Source: Conoideocrella luteorostrata (taxonomy: Eukaryota > Ascomycota > Sordariomycetes > Hypocreales > Clavicipitaceae). Taken from it: DNA of 64,000 bases. The stretch covers positions 62,001-126,000 of the forward strand of contig JASWJB010000064.1 in the NCBI GenBank assembly GCA_032433595.1, in the 5' to 3' direction. Below the pieces are notes generated by a model. It had not been told where the DNA came from, did not search any database, and worked only from the letters and a program-made list of their open reading frames with translations. The position numbers and the translations under genes are program-made. Shown one piece after another: positions 49,349 through 60,323 of the stretch (position 1 is the stretch's first letter; the number at the start of each line of letters is the position of its first letter).

Positions 49349-50038
49349 CTAAGGCCAGTTGCGGCCCTTGAGAAATGTCGTCATCTTTGCGGCAAACAAA
49401 CACGTGTTTTTCTCATCTCCGGCGCGTATGTCAACGTCAAAATGCCATGTGCCGGTCTTGATGAATATACCTGGTATAACATTGTCAACAAGGGCAGAGC
49501 TATCTCCACTGCTTGGCAGATGGTCAACTTGAACGCCGTCGGCACCGCGAATAACAAGGTGCGCCATGTCGCCAACCGGCATTGTCTTAAATGGGAGGGT
49601 CGCAGTCCTGCGCTCCTCAGATGTGCCGTCCGAGAAGTTGGCAGAGGCACCCACAATCATGGTCGCATTGGTAAAAGCACCGTCAGGGAGCCCTAGCTCG
49701 GTCTTTTTAGACGCAGGCAGATGGCCAATGAGGTACATGAAGCAGACACGATCACTAGACTTGCAGTTCAGTATTGATCTCGGCACAACGGCATCAACGC
49801 AATTGGGGTCGCCATACGATTCCATCTTGTCTGGAGCGATCTCAAATGATTCAACGACGTAGGCTTGCTCCTCCTTGGGGACGTGGGCGTAGACGGCTGA
49901 ATTGTGGCCAGGTACGCTGTTATTATCATCCTGGGACATCATAGCGACACCAGCTAAAAGAGGGACCTGCTTGGCGGATGTAATTGAGCTGGCAATAGTC
50001 AGGGTCGTGGCGGGATAGACCAGGACAGACGATTTCAT
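49349..50038 (-). CDS. Small secreted protein, unrecognised
   Basis: 229 aa starting at the ATG at 50036-50038. The frame is open back to 50362, but the longer N-terminus (MCVARFGF...) looks like untranslated leader. A TATAAATA box on the minus strand at about 50317-50325 fits a start of transcription inside that longer frame. The chosen start gives a signal-peptide-like N-terminus (MKSSVLVYPATTLTIASSI). The mature part has four cysteines (NC, NC, VC, TC contexts), two N-glycosylation sequons close together (NAT, NFS) and a predicted beta-rich character (alternating hydrophobics, GTWHFDVDI). No family is recognised. The frame is intact. It could be an extracellular or effector-type protein, which is inference. 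Confidence 0.6.
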   Translation of the reverse strand: MKSSVLVYPATTLTIASSITSAKQVPLLAGVAMMSQDDNNSVPGHNSAVYAHVPKEEQAYVVESFEIAPDKMESYGDPNCVDAVVPRSILNCKSSDRVCFMYLIGHLPASKKTELGLPDGAFTNATMIVGASANFSDGTSEERRTATLPFKTMPVGDMAHLVIRGADGVQVDHLPSSGDSSALVDNVIPGIFIKTGTWHFDVDIRAGDEKNTCLFAAKMTTFLKGRNWP

Positions 50039-50654
50039 GGCCTCGGTTCTTGGTTTGCTTTTGCGCACCCTTCTAAATAAAGAGAGTAAAGCTGTAAAGT
50101 TAGCTGCGAGGGAGGAAATATATGCAAACAGAGGTTGAGAGAGTGAAACTTGGACAGAGGTGGATGAGTGAAGAGACTGGAAAACAAAAGTGCCGTGGCA
50201 AGTGCACACCTTGCCTGGGGGTTTGGAGAGGGTTACGGTGGTGGTGGTGGCGCAGCAGAGCAAACAGGTAATGCGTGTCCTGCTGCCTAATACATGATCG
50301 ATGCATGCAGAGGGGTTATTTATAGAAGGCTTACTAGGAAAACCAAATCTTGCCACGCACAAAGGAAGCGGGCTACATTCACCTCTAATGTAGTATTCAA
50401 TTAAGCAGGCTGAGCAAAACCAATAGGATTCTACTATAATTAGATTTGCAACTTGGCCAGCTCATTAAGTACACTTGGCATGCTGCCATACTTTATCGGC
50501 TGACCCATCACAAGGGCAGGCAAAGAGAAAGGAGTTAGGACGTTGGCGTAGTAAGTTATCATAGGCTGCACAGGGGTTGTGCAGTAGGTATCGATACCAA
50601 TCGCTTCAAAACGCAAACACAATATATTCATAAGACTCTGAAATCTGTGGATGC

Positions 50655-50769
50655 CGAAGCAAGTCAGAAGGAAAGCGCTGATATCGTCGTACAAATATCG
50701 TGGCTGAAAGTTGGTCACGTAACCTGCTCCGTGCTTCCTATTGTGCTTGGCGGAGGGTTCCAACAGTTA
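50655..50769 (+). repeat. 115-bp dispersed repeat, copy A
   Basis: Shares long runs with 53783-53896, for example AGGAAAGCGCTGATATCGTC and CTCCGTGCTTC; most differences are transitions. The two copies are in the same direction and bracket the SGNH gene. There are no coding features. Confidence 0.6.
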
Positions 50770-51403
50770 TCTTGTTACACAAACTACGGGCTGTACTTAG
50801 CTTACCTGTCTTCGGGTTACTGCAGTGCGACGAAAGCATTGGATTCTCGCTACCACAAGACAAAAAATCCTTGAAGCCCTCTTTAAATTTCGTCGCACGG
50901 CCATTAACCTTGCTTTTTGTTAGCTCTAGTAAGCTGCACGGCCTTACAAAACCTTGCAGATGCAACGTGATGTTTTGCTACGACTAGAGTCATTACGACT
51001 TTCATTATCATGAAAACAAAAGGTAGTTCAATAGTAATCTGTAGACTCTTTTATCACCTCAACAGTACTACAGAAACGTACGCCAAGTCTCGCATAATTT
51101 TTTCGGGAGATGCTGTTGGCCGGTCCTTCGTCACCTTTTAGGTCGCGTCCGACAGAATGCATATCTTACGGCTGGCCGGGGTGTCAAAGTTGGTCTCATA
51201 CATTCTGATTTTATCACAGTAACTGGACCATTACTATTATTTTAATGCGAATATAAATGCCCATCTTTTCCGTTTCATTTCTAGTTTCTCAGTTCTCAAG
51301 TAGCAATAGCCATAGACATTATACAGTCCCTTCCCATTTTCCATTTTTTTCATCTTCTTTGCTCTTAATCTTTTACATCGAGTACCCTTTTATCCTATAT
51401 ACA
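50770..51403. promoter_or_regulatory. Upstream region of the SGNH gene
   Basis: No gene. A TATA-like TATAAAT lies at about 51251, followed by a pyrimidine-rich leader (TTTCATTTCTAGTTTCTC), typical of fungal promoters and 5' UTRs, running to the ATG at 51404. Confidence 0.4.
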
Positions 51404-53555
51404 ATGAAGCCCCTCAATCTTTCCATCGTGGCGGCGATCCTCGTTGCCCCGGCTGCTATGGCTGACGACCTCAAAGCTGCCTCCGACGCCGTGTACGCCA
51501 AGTTGCACAGCCCCTCCTTCGTACCGTACAAGAAACCAAAGCAGAGAATCACCGAGTGGATTGCCCTCGGTGACTCCTACACCGCTGGCACTGGAGCCAA
51601 CGGCAAGGGTGATGATTTTGCCGGCGAAGCCAACCGTGGCAAGAAATCCTATCCAATGAAAATGTCCATGGATCATGACAGTTGGGAGTTTATTAATGGA
51701 GATAAACATCTTCCTCAATTCAGCTTCCATGCTTATACGAGTGACACCACAAAGGAGCTCAAGGAGGAGCAGTTGAAGCAAGGAATATTTAAGGATGATT
51801 TCGGGACCGCCCGTGGCCAGCTTTTTGGGAAGCCCCAGATCGCTACCTTGACGATTGGGGGTAACGATGCACTGCTTGCCAAGTAAGTATCAAAATGGCA
51901 TCCGCATTCCAGTTCTGTCCCGCGGCTAACGGTCAGTCAACAGGATATTGAACGCCTGCGTCTATCAGTACTGGACTGCAGGGGATTGTGACAACACTCT
52001 TGACGAACTCGACAAGATGATCAGCAGTAACAGGCTCAAATACGAGGTGACTCTGGCCATTGAGCACGTTGTCGCATCAGGCCGTCTGGCTGGGGGCGCC
52101 ACCCCTGCCGAAAGCTTCCAGGTCTATATTCCCGAGTACGTGACCTTCTTCTCCGACGATATGGGCAGTAAGTGCGACGACTACAGCTGGGGCACCCTTT
52201 GGGTCCATCCTAAGCTTACCGTTCGCCTTCGTGAGCGCCTCAACGAGTTCACGAGGAGGGTCAACAAGATTATCAAGGACACTGCCTAGGAGCTCAAGCC
52301 TATGGGTGTCATCTATGTGGAGGGTCTCAACGATGCCTACAAGGGACACCGTTACTGCGAAAATAATGCCAACGAGAAGATGACTGGCGGCGATGTCTGG
52401 TTCTGGACCAAGTTCTCTAAGCAAGACTCTGACAAGGAGGACGAGGCCCAAAGCGTTGATATTGGTCAGGAAATCTTGAACTTTGTCTGGCCTGGTGAGC
52501 ACAAAGTTGTTTCTGAGAGTACCAAAGGTCAATTGCCGCCCTGGAAATGGCCCGGCGCGGAAAAGTACCCAGATGCTACTTCTCTCATGAAAGCCATGCG
52601 AGAAAGCGATAATACTATCCAAGCCCATCGCTGGACGCCGTATGATCTGCTACGCTCGTTCCACCCCAAGGGTACAGCGTACCAAGAGCATGCTAAACAC
52701 ATCTTTGGAGCAATTGCAGATAATCGAGACGCCATTGAAGGGAATGGAAAGACTAATCAACCCAATAATAATCCTTCTGTCAAGGACAAGAACGAATGCC
52801 ATGGCGTCGGCGGCGACTACTGGGTCATGTCTCGCGATGTGGTTATTGATAACGCCAAGGCCTTTTGCGGCCAAGGAGAGAAGGTAGTCAAATACAACAA
52901 GGACTCCGTAAACGAGCTAGAGTTGTCTGTCTCCAAGACAGGTGACAATAGCAAAGGTCCTAAAGATGACCTACACTGTCTTGATAGACTTCAAAATGCT
53001 GTTATTGACGGGTGCGATGGAGCTGACCACAAGAATAACCCACACAACTATAAATTTGGCTCCAAGTTTACTTCTGCCGATGGCTGGGTTTATCAGATGA
53101 AACCCCAGAGCAAGCAAGTCAACGAAGTTAGCTGCGATGTATCTTATAAGTTCTTCTACGATTTCTTTGAAATTCGTGGCAAGAACCTCCCTGATGCTAA
53201 GCTTGGTGCTAATGGCGATGGTCTTAAGAAGGAACTCCAAGGTTGTGGCAGGCTAACTAAGTGGCATTTTGAGCAAACCCCTCACGACGTTAAGTTCCAA
53301 TGGTATGCCAAGGGACAGCTTCCCATTGGCACTAAGAAGTGCACAGGAAGGGCCCTCGAGAGCGCCGGCGGTTCTAGCAAAGGTCATTGTCATGGTGCGG
53401 GCCGACGGTCGACCCCTTCAGAGCGACGGACTACGGTTCGCGCCGAAGCGAAACGTGATAGTATTGATGAATGGCCGGGCTACGGTGAGGATAGCGCGCA
53501 TGAGTTTAGCAGTCGAGCTGTGACTAATAATGAGCAACCGCGATCGCATTATTGA
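51404..53555 (+). pseudogene. Secreted SGNH/GDSL hydrolase with long C-terminal extension, one nonsense codon
   Basis: Exon 1 51404-51882, a 61-bp intron 51883-51943 (GTAAGT..CAACAG), exon 2 51944-53555; 696 codons. A signal peptide (NLSIVAAILVAPAAMA) is followed by block I GDSYTAG (Ser near residue 58) and block III IGGND (near residue 154). A candidate block V His lies in FHPKGTAYQEH. After the catalytic region come about 300 residues rich in Cys, Lys and Asp with no family I recognise, ending in a basic tail (AGRRSTPSERR). An in-frame TAG at 52287-52289 splits the catalytic domain; CAG to TAG would explain it, and everything on either side is open in the same frame. It would be an extracellular esterase or lipase-like enzyme if full length were made. 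Confidence 0.75.
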
Positions 53556-53782
53556 ATAGCTAGTTTATAGCGATCAGAGTGCGCGTATTTTCGCGAGGTG
53601 ATATTCGGCAGAACTTATCGGGGAGAATAGCCGGATACAAGGCTTCAGCGTGGAGCAGTCCTTGTGAAGTAGATAATGTAGGTTTCACAGGGAGGTTTCA
53701 CAGGGAGTTCTTCCGGTATCGATATCAGAAGGTTCAAAATATAAATAAAAATGCATTCAACATCTATATGCGTCCTAAAGGA
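53556..53782. other. Intergenic region after SGNH gene
   Basis: No gene is supported. It contains a short tandem duplication GGTTTCACAGGGAGGTTTCACAGG near 53681 (written in part). Confidence 0.4.
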
Positions 53783-53896
53783 GAAAGCAAGCCGAAAGGA
53801 AAGCACTGATATCATCGTATAAATATCGTGGCAACAGGGTGATCACGCGACTTACTCCGTGCTTCTTATTGTACTTACGAGAGGGATCCAACAGTT
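53783..53896 (+). repeat. 115-bp dispersed repeat, copy B
   Basis: Direct-orientation copy of 50655-50769, with many C/T and G/A differences. See copy A. Confidence 0.6.
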
Positions 53897-54134
53897 GAGT
53901 TTAATGGCTAAGCGATTTAATCACTTGAGACTGTAGAAGACGCTTTAGGGCTTAGATTCTTTGAAGATTTTAAAAGTCGCTGCACCCAAGCCCTTTAATT
54001 CAACCCAAGACGTCTGAAATTACAATTGGGAAAGGCATATTAAGCTCCATGTAGGACTTTATGAATATAAGGTCTACCATATTTAGAAAGTGTAATTATT
54101 TTTTAAATTACTATTAATCTTATATGGATTTTAT

Positions 54135-54282
54135 TCAGGGCAGCTCATGGATCACTCAGGGCGGCTCAGGATTGCTCAGTGAGGCTCAGGGGCTAAGCAG
54201 GTTAAAGCGGCCACGGCTCAGGAACTCGTTCAAGAAAGGAATTGGAACCTGTTAGTTTTTCTCGCTTGATATGGCTGTATTG
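54135..54282 (+). repeat. 148-bp CTCAGGG repeat, copy 1
   Basis: Nearly the same as 63352-63499, from TCAGGGCAGCTCATGG to the terminal GACTGTATT or GGCTGTATT. The left half is built of GCTCAGG words, the right half is unique sequence (AACTCGTTCAAGA). Neither copy has a clear target-site duplication. It is probably a non-autonomous or SINE-like repeat. A related fragment lies at 1318-1412. Confidence 0.7.
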
Positions 54283-54294
54283 CGACTAGTTTGA

Positions 54295-55030
54295 GTGGGC
54301 TTCCAACATAAGGAAAATACTTATGAGATCCCCCAAGGTGCGCTCCACCAAATTTTGGATCATTGTCAACTCAGAGTACCACACAGATGGAATGGAAATG
54401 GTAGAATAGTACCTCCTACGCAGGCTGGACTTACTTCCCGGCGACTCCAGGACCACGCGGTGAGGTGCTCAGGTACTCGTCATGCAACCACCCAAAGGTG
54501 TCGATGGCCTGGTCATACTGGCGCTCTGAGCGTCTGACTCAAGCCATCTTCTTCGCCAACCCGGACCGCATGCCTCGGCTAGCGGGTCTGCTGGAGTCTG
54601 TAATGGAATTCGCAGATCATCCAATGCTGGTTGCGCTTATCTATGGCATGACACTGAGTGCCGATATTGAACGAGGGCACAAATTACAGAAGGAAGTTAC
54701 ACGGAAAGTAGAATCTTGGACGGGCCATCATTCTTGGCAGCGCAGAGCTGGGTGGCCTGCTGAAGGATCCCTGTACCATGCTGTCTGCGATGATGGCTGG
54801 CGCGTCGACTAAGCTAGCCAACCTCCCTAGGAAAGCCAGGGTTCTGGGGGATCTTTTGTGAATTCATCGAGGAAAACTTGGATGGTGGTTCGACACAGCC
54901 TATCCCGGACAACAAAGCGTCTCAAACGATGGTTCGGAGTTTCGTCCGATTGCTGACCAAGCGTCTCATGTTATACTTTGGAGAAACGCGGAAACACCTA
55001 GTTATTAGCCGTATGGCTCCTACTTAACAT
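54295..55030 (+). pseudogene. Decayed gene of unrecognised fungal family
   Basis: Several frames in turn carry protein-like sequence: ILDHCQLRVPHRWNGNGR, then QAIFFANPDRMPRLAGLLE with MEFADHPMLVALIYGMTL and TRKVESWTGHHSWQRR, then MLSAMMAGASTKLANLPRKA, then CEFIEENLDG and MVRSFVRLLTKRL. At least three frame changes are needed to connect them. The pattern (ADHPML..., a TGHHSWQRR segment, then a helical stretch) is one I associate loosely with uncharacterised fungal proteins that sometimes carry CorA-like transmembrane ends; this is a weak recollection. No transmembrane part is visible. Confidence 0.45.
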
Positions 55031-55049
55031 GTTGTTGGCCCTGGCTGAT

Positions 55050-57182
55050 TCAAAAACAGATCTCTAATCTCATCGCACAAAGAGACTCTGTAATTACAGA
55101 CAGAATCCTGGAGGCGCTGTTCTTCCCGCCAAATCTGGCGGGACCTGTCGCCCCTCTTGGCGGCATCAGCAGTGAGAGGCCAACACACAGCTTCAGGTAC
55201 AGTGTACTCCGTACATTAGCCAGGAACCGGGCTGACTGACCAACCAGGTCCACAAACCCCACTATACGAGTACTGCGCCAGGCATGTGACTGAGTGCCAA
55301 ACTAGCCTGGCACGCACTTCAACCCAAGTTCTTGAATCCAGTAGATTAATTGTCAATACCTATCAGGTAGGGCATCGGATGCTGTTTGGGACCAGATAAT
55401 GCGGCATGGTCCTAAGTGGGCCACTTTTAATAGCGCATACGTTAACGAGAAGGTTTAATTCCACCTCGAGCGCGTTGTTGCAGATTAAACCAATTGAAAA
55501 GACTGTCTCATTGACTTATTCACTCACATAGGTCTTCTCTCTTCTTGCTTATGCTTTACTGTTACCCCGCAGCGAGGAGTTTGCTAGCTACATAATACTC
55601 TCCTTTAATAGGCTAAGGTGCGTCGCTAGATTCACGACGTCACGTGGCCTCTGAATGCCCTCACAAGCAATAGTCTCTGACAGGGTTATAATAATCTAAT
55701 ACAACCAGTGTTTTAGGACAAGCAAAAGAATATGTTAACAGGCTAAATCTAAAATAGTTAATTGCATTTGCTAAGGATATTATTAATAACAGTAGGATTA
55801 ATACAAAACATCCACAAAGTAACCTACAATATGGTTTTCACTTAGATGCCTTATATATATCAAAATACAAGAGCCCCGTTTTAAAGATCAAATTTTCTTA
55901 TCAGTTATCGCTAAATACATCGTTACAGGGGTCAGGTTTCGCCGTAAAATAACTCACTAAATGTTTAAAAATCCAAAAAGCTCCCGAACAGTAGCCAAAA
56001 AATTAGACTCTTTTATTTTAAGCCAGACCATATCGTCCGAATGCTCGCGGAGAAATTGGATATCATCCTCCAAGATTGGCATGCAGCGGCAAAGCTAATT
56101 CCGTGGACGCCGCGCCGCGGAAGTCTCCCTAGGCGAACGGTAATACGCACCAAATAGGGTTATTTTTTAAGCCAAGACACTATTTAGTTTAGCAAGGAGT
56201 CTTGAATAGCAAGTCTAAAACCAGTGTTAGTCAAGCTTTATAGTGGGGAGAGAATTATACCATGTCTGCTAATAAATTATTGCCTGTCCATTCGTACCTG
56301 TTGGAATCTCGCCGCCAAGCACACAACAAGGGCACGGATATCGTCACGTGGTCACCTTTCGGCCAACCTATTTATACGACGATAGTAGGCATCGTAGCTT
56401 GACTTGATTCCTTCTTCTTAGATAGACTCGACTTATTGAATATATTGCATTTTGAAGCCGACGATCTAGATCGTTGCACAACCCTGTGCAACCCACAGTA
56501 CCATGGGGGGGGGAGAGGTTCTGTGGGAGACTCGGCACGGCAGTGATCGATGAGGAAATAGCAATCCCGATTTGCATATGCAAAGTCGTCACCCCGTACG
56601 TTTACACGCTCCTTAGTTTATTAAAGTCGCGACTCCAAACATGCTGGCATATGAGATTTCGCATGAAGTCAAATTTTTGGTGTTAATCATCATCCCCTAT
56701 TACAAGACTCGTTCTTGTTTGCACCAATACTCTCAATGGTTTGTCCTCGACTCTCACTTTTTTGCGTCGGCGAACTTGGCTCAGCGGCAGGTACATCCAT
56801 AATTCAGACGGGGCATAGTAATAATTGTCTTTACATATTAAAATGTTCTAAAGGGTTCTTCTGGTTCATAGTCCGTTGCGTTGCGTTGCGTGGGGCAGCT
56901 GGCTGTAATGAATGACTACGCCCCTTTTACTACTGGTATGGCGCCTAACCTAACGCATTTACTCCTGGTCCAGGCCAGGCCTGGTGATTAGCTTCCTATA
57001 AGGGAAGTAGCCTAGATAAGAAAGCCTGATTAGGTTAATTTATTGTTATACTTGAACCAGTAAAGCGGGCTAACCACCTGTTCTTGGTTGTCGCGGTTGA
57101 CAGCACAAAGGGCGGAAGAACTAGAGTACAGGGCGGGGAGCACTGTATCTTCTCTCCATATTTATAAGCTCTACATTAATAG
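55050..57182. other. Long intergenic stretch, no supported gene
   Basis: About 2.1 kb of mixed composition. Short frames on both strands show no motifs and no linked exons. Small features are a G-run (GGGGGGGG) near 56507 and GTTGC-type triplet repeats near 56877. It may hold promoter DNA and decayed repeats. Confidence 0.45.
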
Positions 57183-58046
57183 TTACATATGCTTCCATGA
57201 TAAAATCATGCATTTTGCTCGCTCCTCTTCCTCATCTTCGCATTCCTCATTGAATTTCTGTTGCGCAGCATTTAGCAGCTCTGCCACCTGCTCAAGGCCA
57301 CCAGCTTTCGCAAGCACATTAACACTAACTTCATAATACACTTTATCTCTATCTCCATCATAGAATATACCTGGCTTCTTTCGCGATTGATCAAGACCAT
57401 ATCTATGTAAAAACGTAGAAAGGCAGCCATCGTGGACGCGATAGTAATCCCAGTACCTCTCCTCATCAGGTATCCAAGGCATTGCTTCTAAGTACTTAGG
57501 GTCCACTATAACATAGAAAGCATTTATATTCTCCCACATATGCAAAAGGTTTATTAGGCAACTCCAGCTATAAAATCTTTTGGTTTGTGGCCCTGGCCAT
57601 ACAATAGCCAGGTTATAAAGGGTTCGCCGGGGTTCCTTATATTTAAGTGAGACAGTTAGCTTATGGGTTTGCGGCTGCCAGCGGTCCTGTAGCATAAGTA
57701 AGTCGCGACTGGTATTGACTTCAACTTTATGTCGTAAGCAGCGGATCAATATTGGCGAATCTGCTCTATGGCGTTGATAAGCAGCAGTAGCAACGTCCGA
57801 GGCAGCCTTACAGCAGAGGAGGAGTGACGATAGTATGTTTATAAATTCGCTGTGCGCCGGACCATTTTTCATGGCATTATGAAAGCGCGCTCGAAATATT
57901 TTACTGTTTTTGCCATCATTTGGGTACGTCGGTTGAATCGATAGTTTGGCAAGGTATGCAGTTGGGCATGGGTTTGGTATAGCTGCCTCCCATATTATTC
58001 TTTGCAGCTCGGTTGGCAGTCGCGCAAAGGCAGGAAAGAGGGCCAT
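57183..58046 (-). CDS. 2EXR-domain protein
   Basis: 287 aa from the ATG at 58044-58046. The frame is open up to 58334, but the extra N-terminus overlaps a TATA-like region near 58205-58222 and lacks homology I can see. Directly after the start comes FARLPTELQRIIWEAAIP, the signature of the fungal 2EXR family (normally F..LP.E.R..IWE.a), whose members are abundant and functionally uncharacterised. The centre has the conserved KVEVNTSRDLLML-type strand seen in this family, and the C-terminus is acidic (EECEDEEEER). The frame is intact, unlike the two genes on either side. The start could also be the ATG at 58136. Confidence 0.75.
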   Translation of the reverse strand: MALFPAFARLPTELQRIIWEAAIPNPCPTAYLAKLSIQPTYPNDGKNSKIFRARFHNAMKNGPAHSEFINILSSLLLCCKAASDVATAAYQRHRADSPILIRCLRHKVEVNTSRDLLMLQDRWQPQTHKLTVSLKYKEPRRTLYNLAIVWPGPQTKRFYSWSCLINLLHMWENINAFYVIVDPKYLEAMPWIPDEERYWDYYRVHDGCLSTFLHRYGLDQSRKKPGIFYDGDRDKVYYEVSVNVLAKAGGLEQVAELLNAAQQKFNEECEDEEEERAKCMILSWKHM

Positions 58047-58420
58047 TCTCTGCACTATTGATTTCGGCCAAAGTGTATTTTGTAAAAGGAAGAAATGTGT
58101 TGGAATTGATAGGAGAGGTTCAACGATGTTTGCATTCATGGGACCAGCTGTGTTACTGAGATGATGGTTGCAGAATCCCCCGTCTGACGGCCTCGTCCAA
58201 ATCCCCCTATAAATACCCCTATAATCTGAGACACTTCCGTCCTGAATTCCTGCCTTAGGCCCAGAGGCCACGTAACCTTTCTTGCACGGCCCGTGTATCC
58301 ACACATCCGGTCCACACACACCCGTGTAATCCAACAGGAGCAGTAAATACTCAAGATTAAATGCTATTTAAATGTTGGAATGAATCCTAACTGCAAGTAG
58401 TTCAGCGACAGATCGATGGC

Positions 58421-60323
58421 GTGCAGCAGACTGCAATTGCAACGAAAACTACAACTGAATCTATCAAGTCTGGCCTTCATGCTGATGCAATGAAGCGCTG
58501 GCTTTGCTCCCCCGACCCGTCTACAAACGTCAACCACGCAAAGAAGCCCCGCCATGAGGGGACAGGCTTCTGGATAGTCCAGTCTTCCGGGAGTGGCATT
58601 TGGGGGTCGCGTTGACATTTATGGCTGAATGGGCTCGCGGGATGTGGAAAGACCGTCCTCAGTGCAACTCTACTGGATTATATTACAAAAGGAAACAACC
58701 ACCTAATTCTTTGCTTCTTCTTTGACTTTAGCGATATAACAAAGTAGACCTTAGATGGCATGCTGCGGTCGCTTGCTTATCAACTTTACCAAGGAGGGGC
58801 CGGTTCTGCAGGTCTTCTAGACACCATATTCCAAGCACACCACAATGGCCGCGAGCAACCTGATCCGAAGATGCTCGAGGACATTGTGTATAAGATGCTC
58901 ACAGTCCACAAGAAATGCACTATTGTTCTAGATGCCCTGGATGAGTCGACAACGAGGCATGAACTTCTCCAGTGGATAAAGGACTTAGTGTTTAGGCCAG
59001 AATTAGGCTATATCCAGCTGATTTGTACTAGTCGGCCCGAATCCAAGTTCCTTTGCGATATTCCCGCATTGATATGCCAGGACAACTGCTTAATACTTGA
59101 CAAGGAGTCCATTAACGCTGATATCCGATCGTATGTTGCAGCACAGCTTTCGCAACGACCTGATTTTCAGGACAAGCGCTTATCCCAGAATCTTCTTGAG
59201 GAGATGCGACAGAAGGTTGGCCATGGGGCTGATGGAATGTGAGATATTACTCCCTCAATTAATATACTAATGGTCTTTTAACGCTCTATTTAGGTTCAGG
59301 TGGGCGATATGTCAATTAGACAGCCTAGCTCGATGTCGTCATGAGGCAGCTATTGAGAAAGCTCTTGTATCTTTGCCGCCGAACCTAGAAGAGACGTACC
59401 GACGCATGGTTGAGAGCATACCGAAAGAGGACAAAGATGACGCGACACGGCTCCTGCAGTTTTTAGTGTATTCAAAGCGACCTGTCAAGCTAACAGAGGC
59501 TAAAGAGATCATAGCGACCCAGGTCGAAAACGAGCCACGAGGTTTTGATGTCAAACGTCGACTATTTCGCGAGATGGACGTCTAAGCTTACTGTCCTGGC
59601 TTATTAACAGTCTTTCATGCTGCCGACGAAGAGCTACATCTTTCCCATTTTTCTGTTAAAGAGTACCTCATGCGACAGAACAAATTCAATATTATAACTG
59701 CCAGCATCTCCATCACCGCAACCTGCTTGACTTATCTTACAGATATTAACGGTACAGGTTAAGCGGAATTTTCCGATGGCAAGATATGCTGCGGAAATCT
59801 GGACAAGCTATGCTGTATTGGCTCAGACCTCAGAAAATTTAGTTCCAGCAATTGTCAGATCCCTAGAGGCAGAAGCGACGTTCCAACGATGGGCTCATTT
59901 ATATCAGGCTGATGTGTATTGGAACCATTATCCAGGTCCTCCGCGAGGCTCAAGACTCTACTATATTTGCTTTGAAGGGCTCATGGCGAATACAATAGAT
60001 CTTATCCACAATGGAGCGGACGTCAACACGCAGGGCGGCTACTACGGCAGTGTTCTTCAGGCAGCCTCATATAGGGGCCATCAAGAGATTGTCCAACTAC
60101 TCCTAGACGAGGGAGCGGACGTCAACGCGCAGGGCGGCTACTACGGCAGTGCTCTTCAGGCAGCCTCATAGGGGCCATCAAGAGATTGTCCAACTACTCG
60201 TAGACAAGGGAGCAGACATCAACGCGCAGGGCGGCGACTACGGCAATGCTCTTCAGGCTGTGTGGGTTAGTGGTAGTCAGAATATTGTGCAATTGCTCCA
60301 AAGAAACGGTGCTATTGCATGAT
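58421..60323 (+). pseudogene. NACHT-ankyrin NLR (STAND) gene, multiply broken
   Basis: Before the NACHT the sequence WLCSPDPSTNVNHAKKPRH matches the usual linker. Walker A is NGLAGCGKT (near 58640) and Walker B-like is CTIVLDALDE. TSRPE follows, then the helical domain with [12 protein letters not shown] and [12 protein letters not shown] 55-bp intron lies at 59239-59293. Ankyrin-like units, GADVNAQGGYYGSALQAAS type, follow from 60010. Breaks: TGA at 58613-58615, TAG at 58745-58747 (CAG position), TAA at 59583-59585, TAA at 59760-59762, a frame change before 59776, and a 2-bp loss near 60168 in an ankyrin unit. Such proteins act in self/non-self recognition and heterokaryon incompatibility in fungi. 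This copy is dead. Confidence 0.85.
60019..60245 (+). repeat. Near-identical ankyrin-encoding DNA repeats
   Basis: Three units of about 99 bp in tandem encode GADVN..GGYYGS..QAAS....EIVQLL. Units 1 and 2 differ at only a few bases. Between units 2 and 3 two bases (TA) are missing from the shared CTCATATAGGGGCC, which gives CTCATAGGGGCC and an immediate stop. High identity between units is typical of fast-evolving NLR sensor repeats in fungi. Confidence 0.75.
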
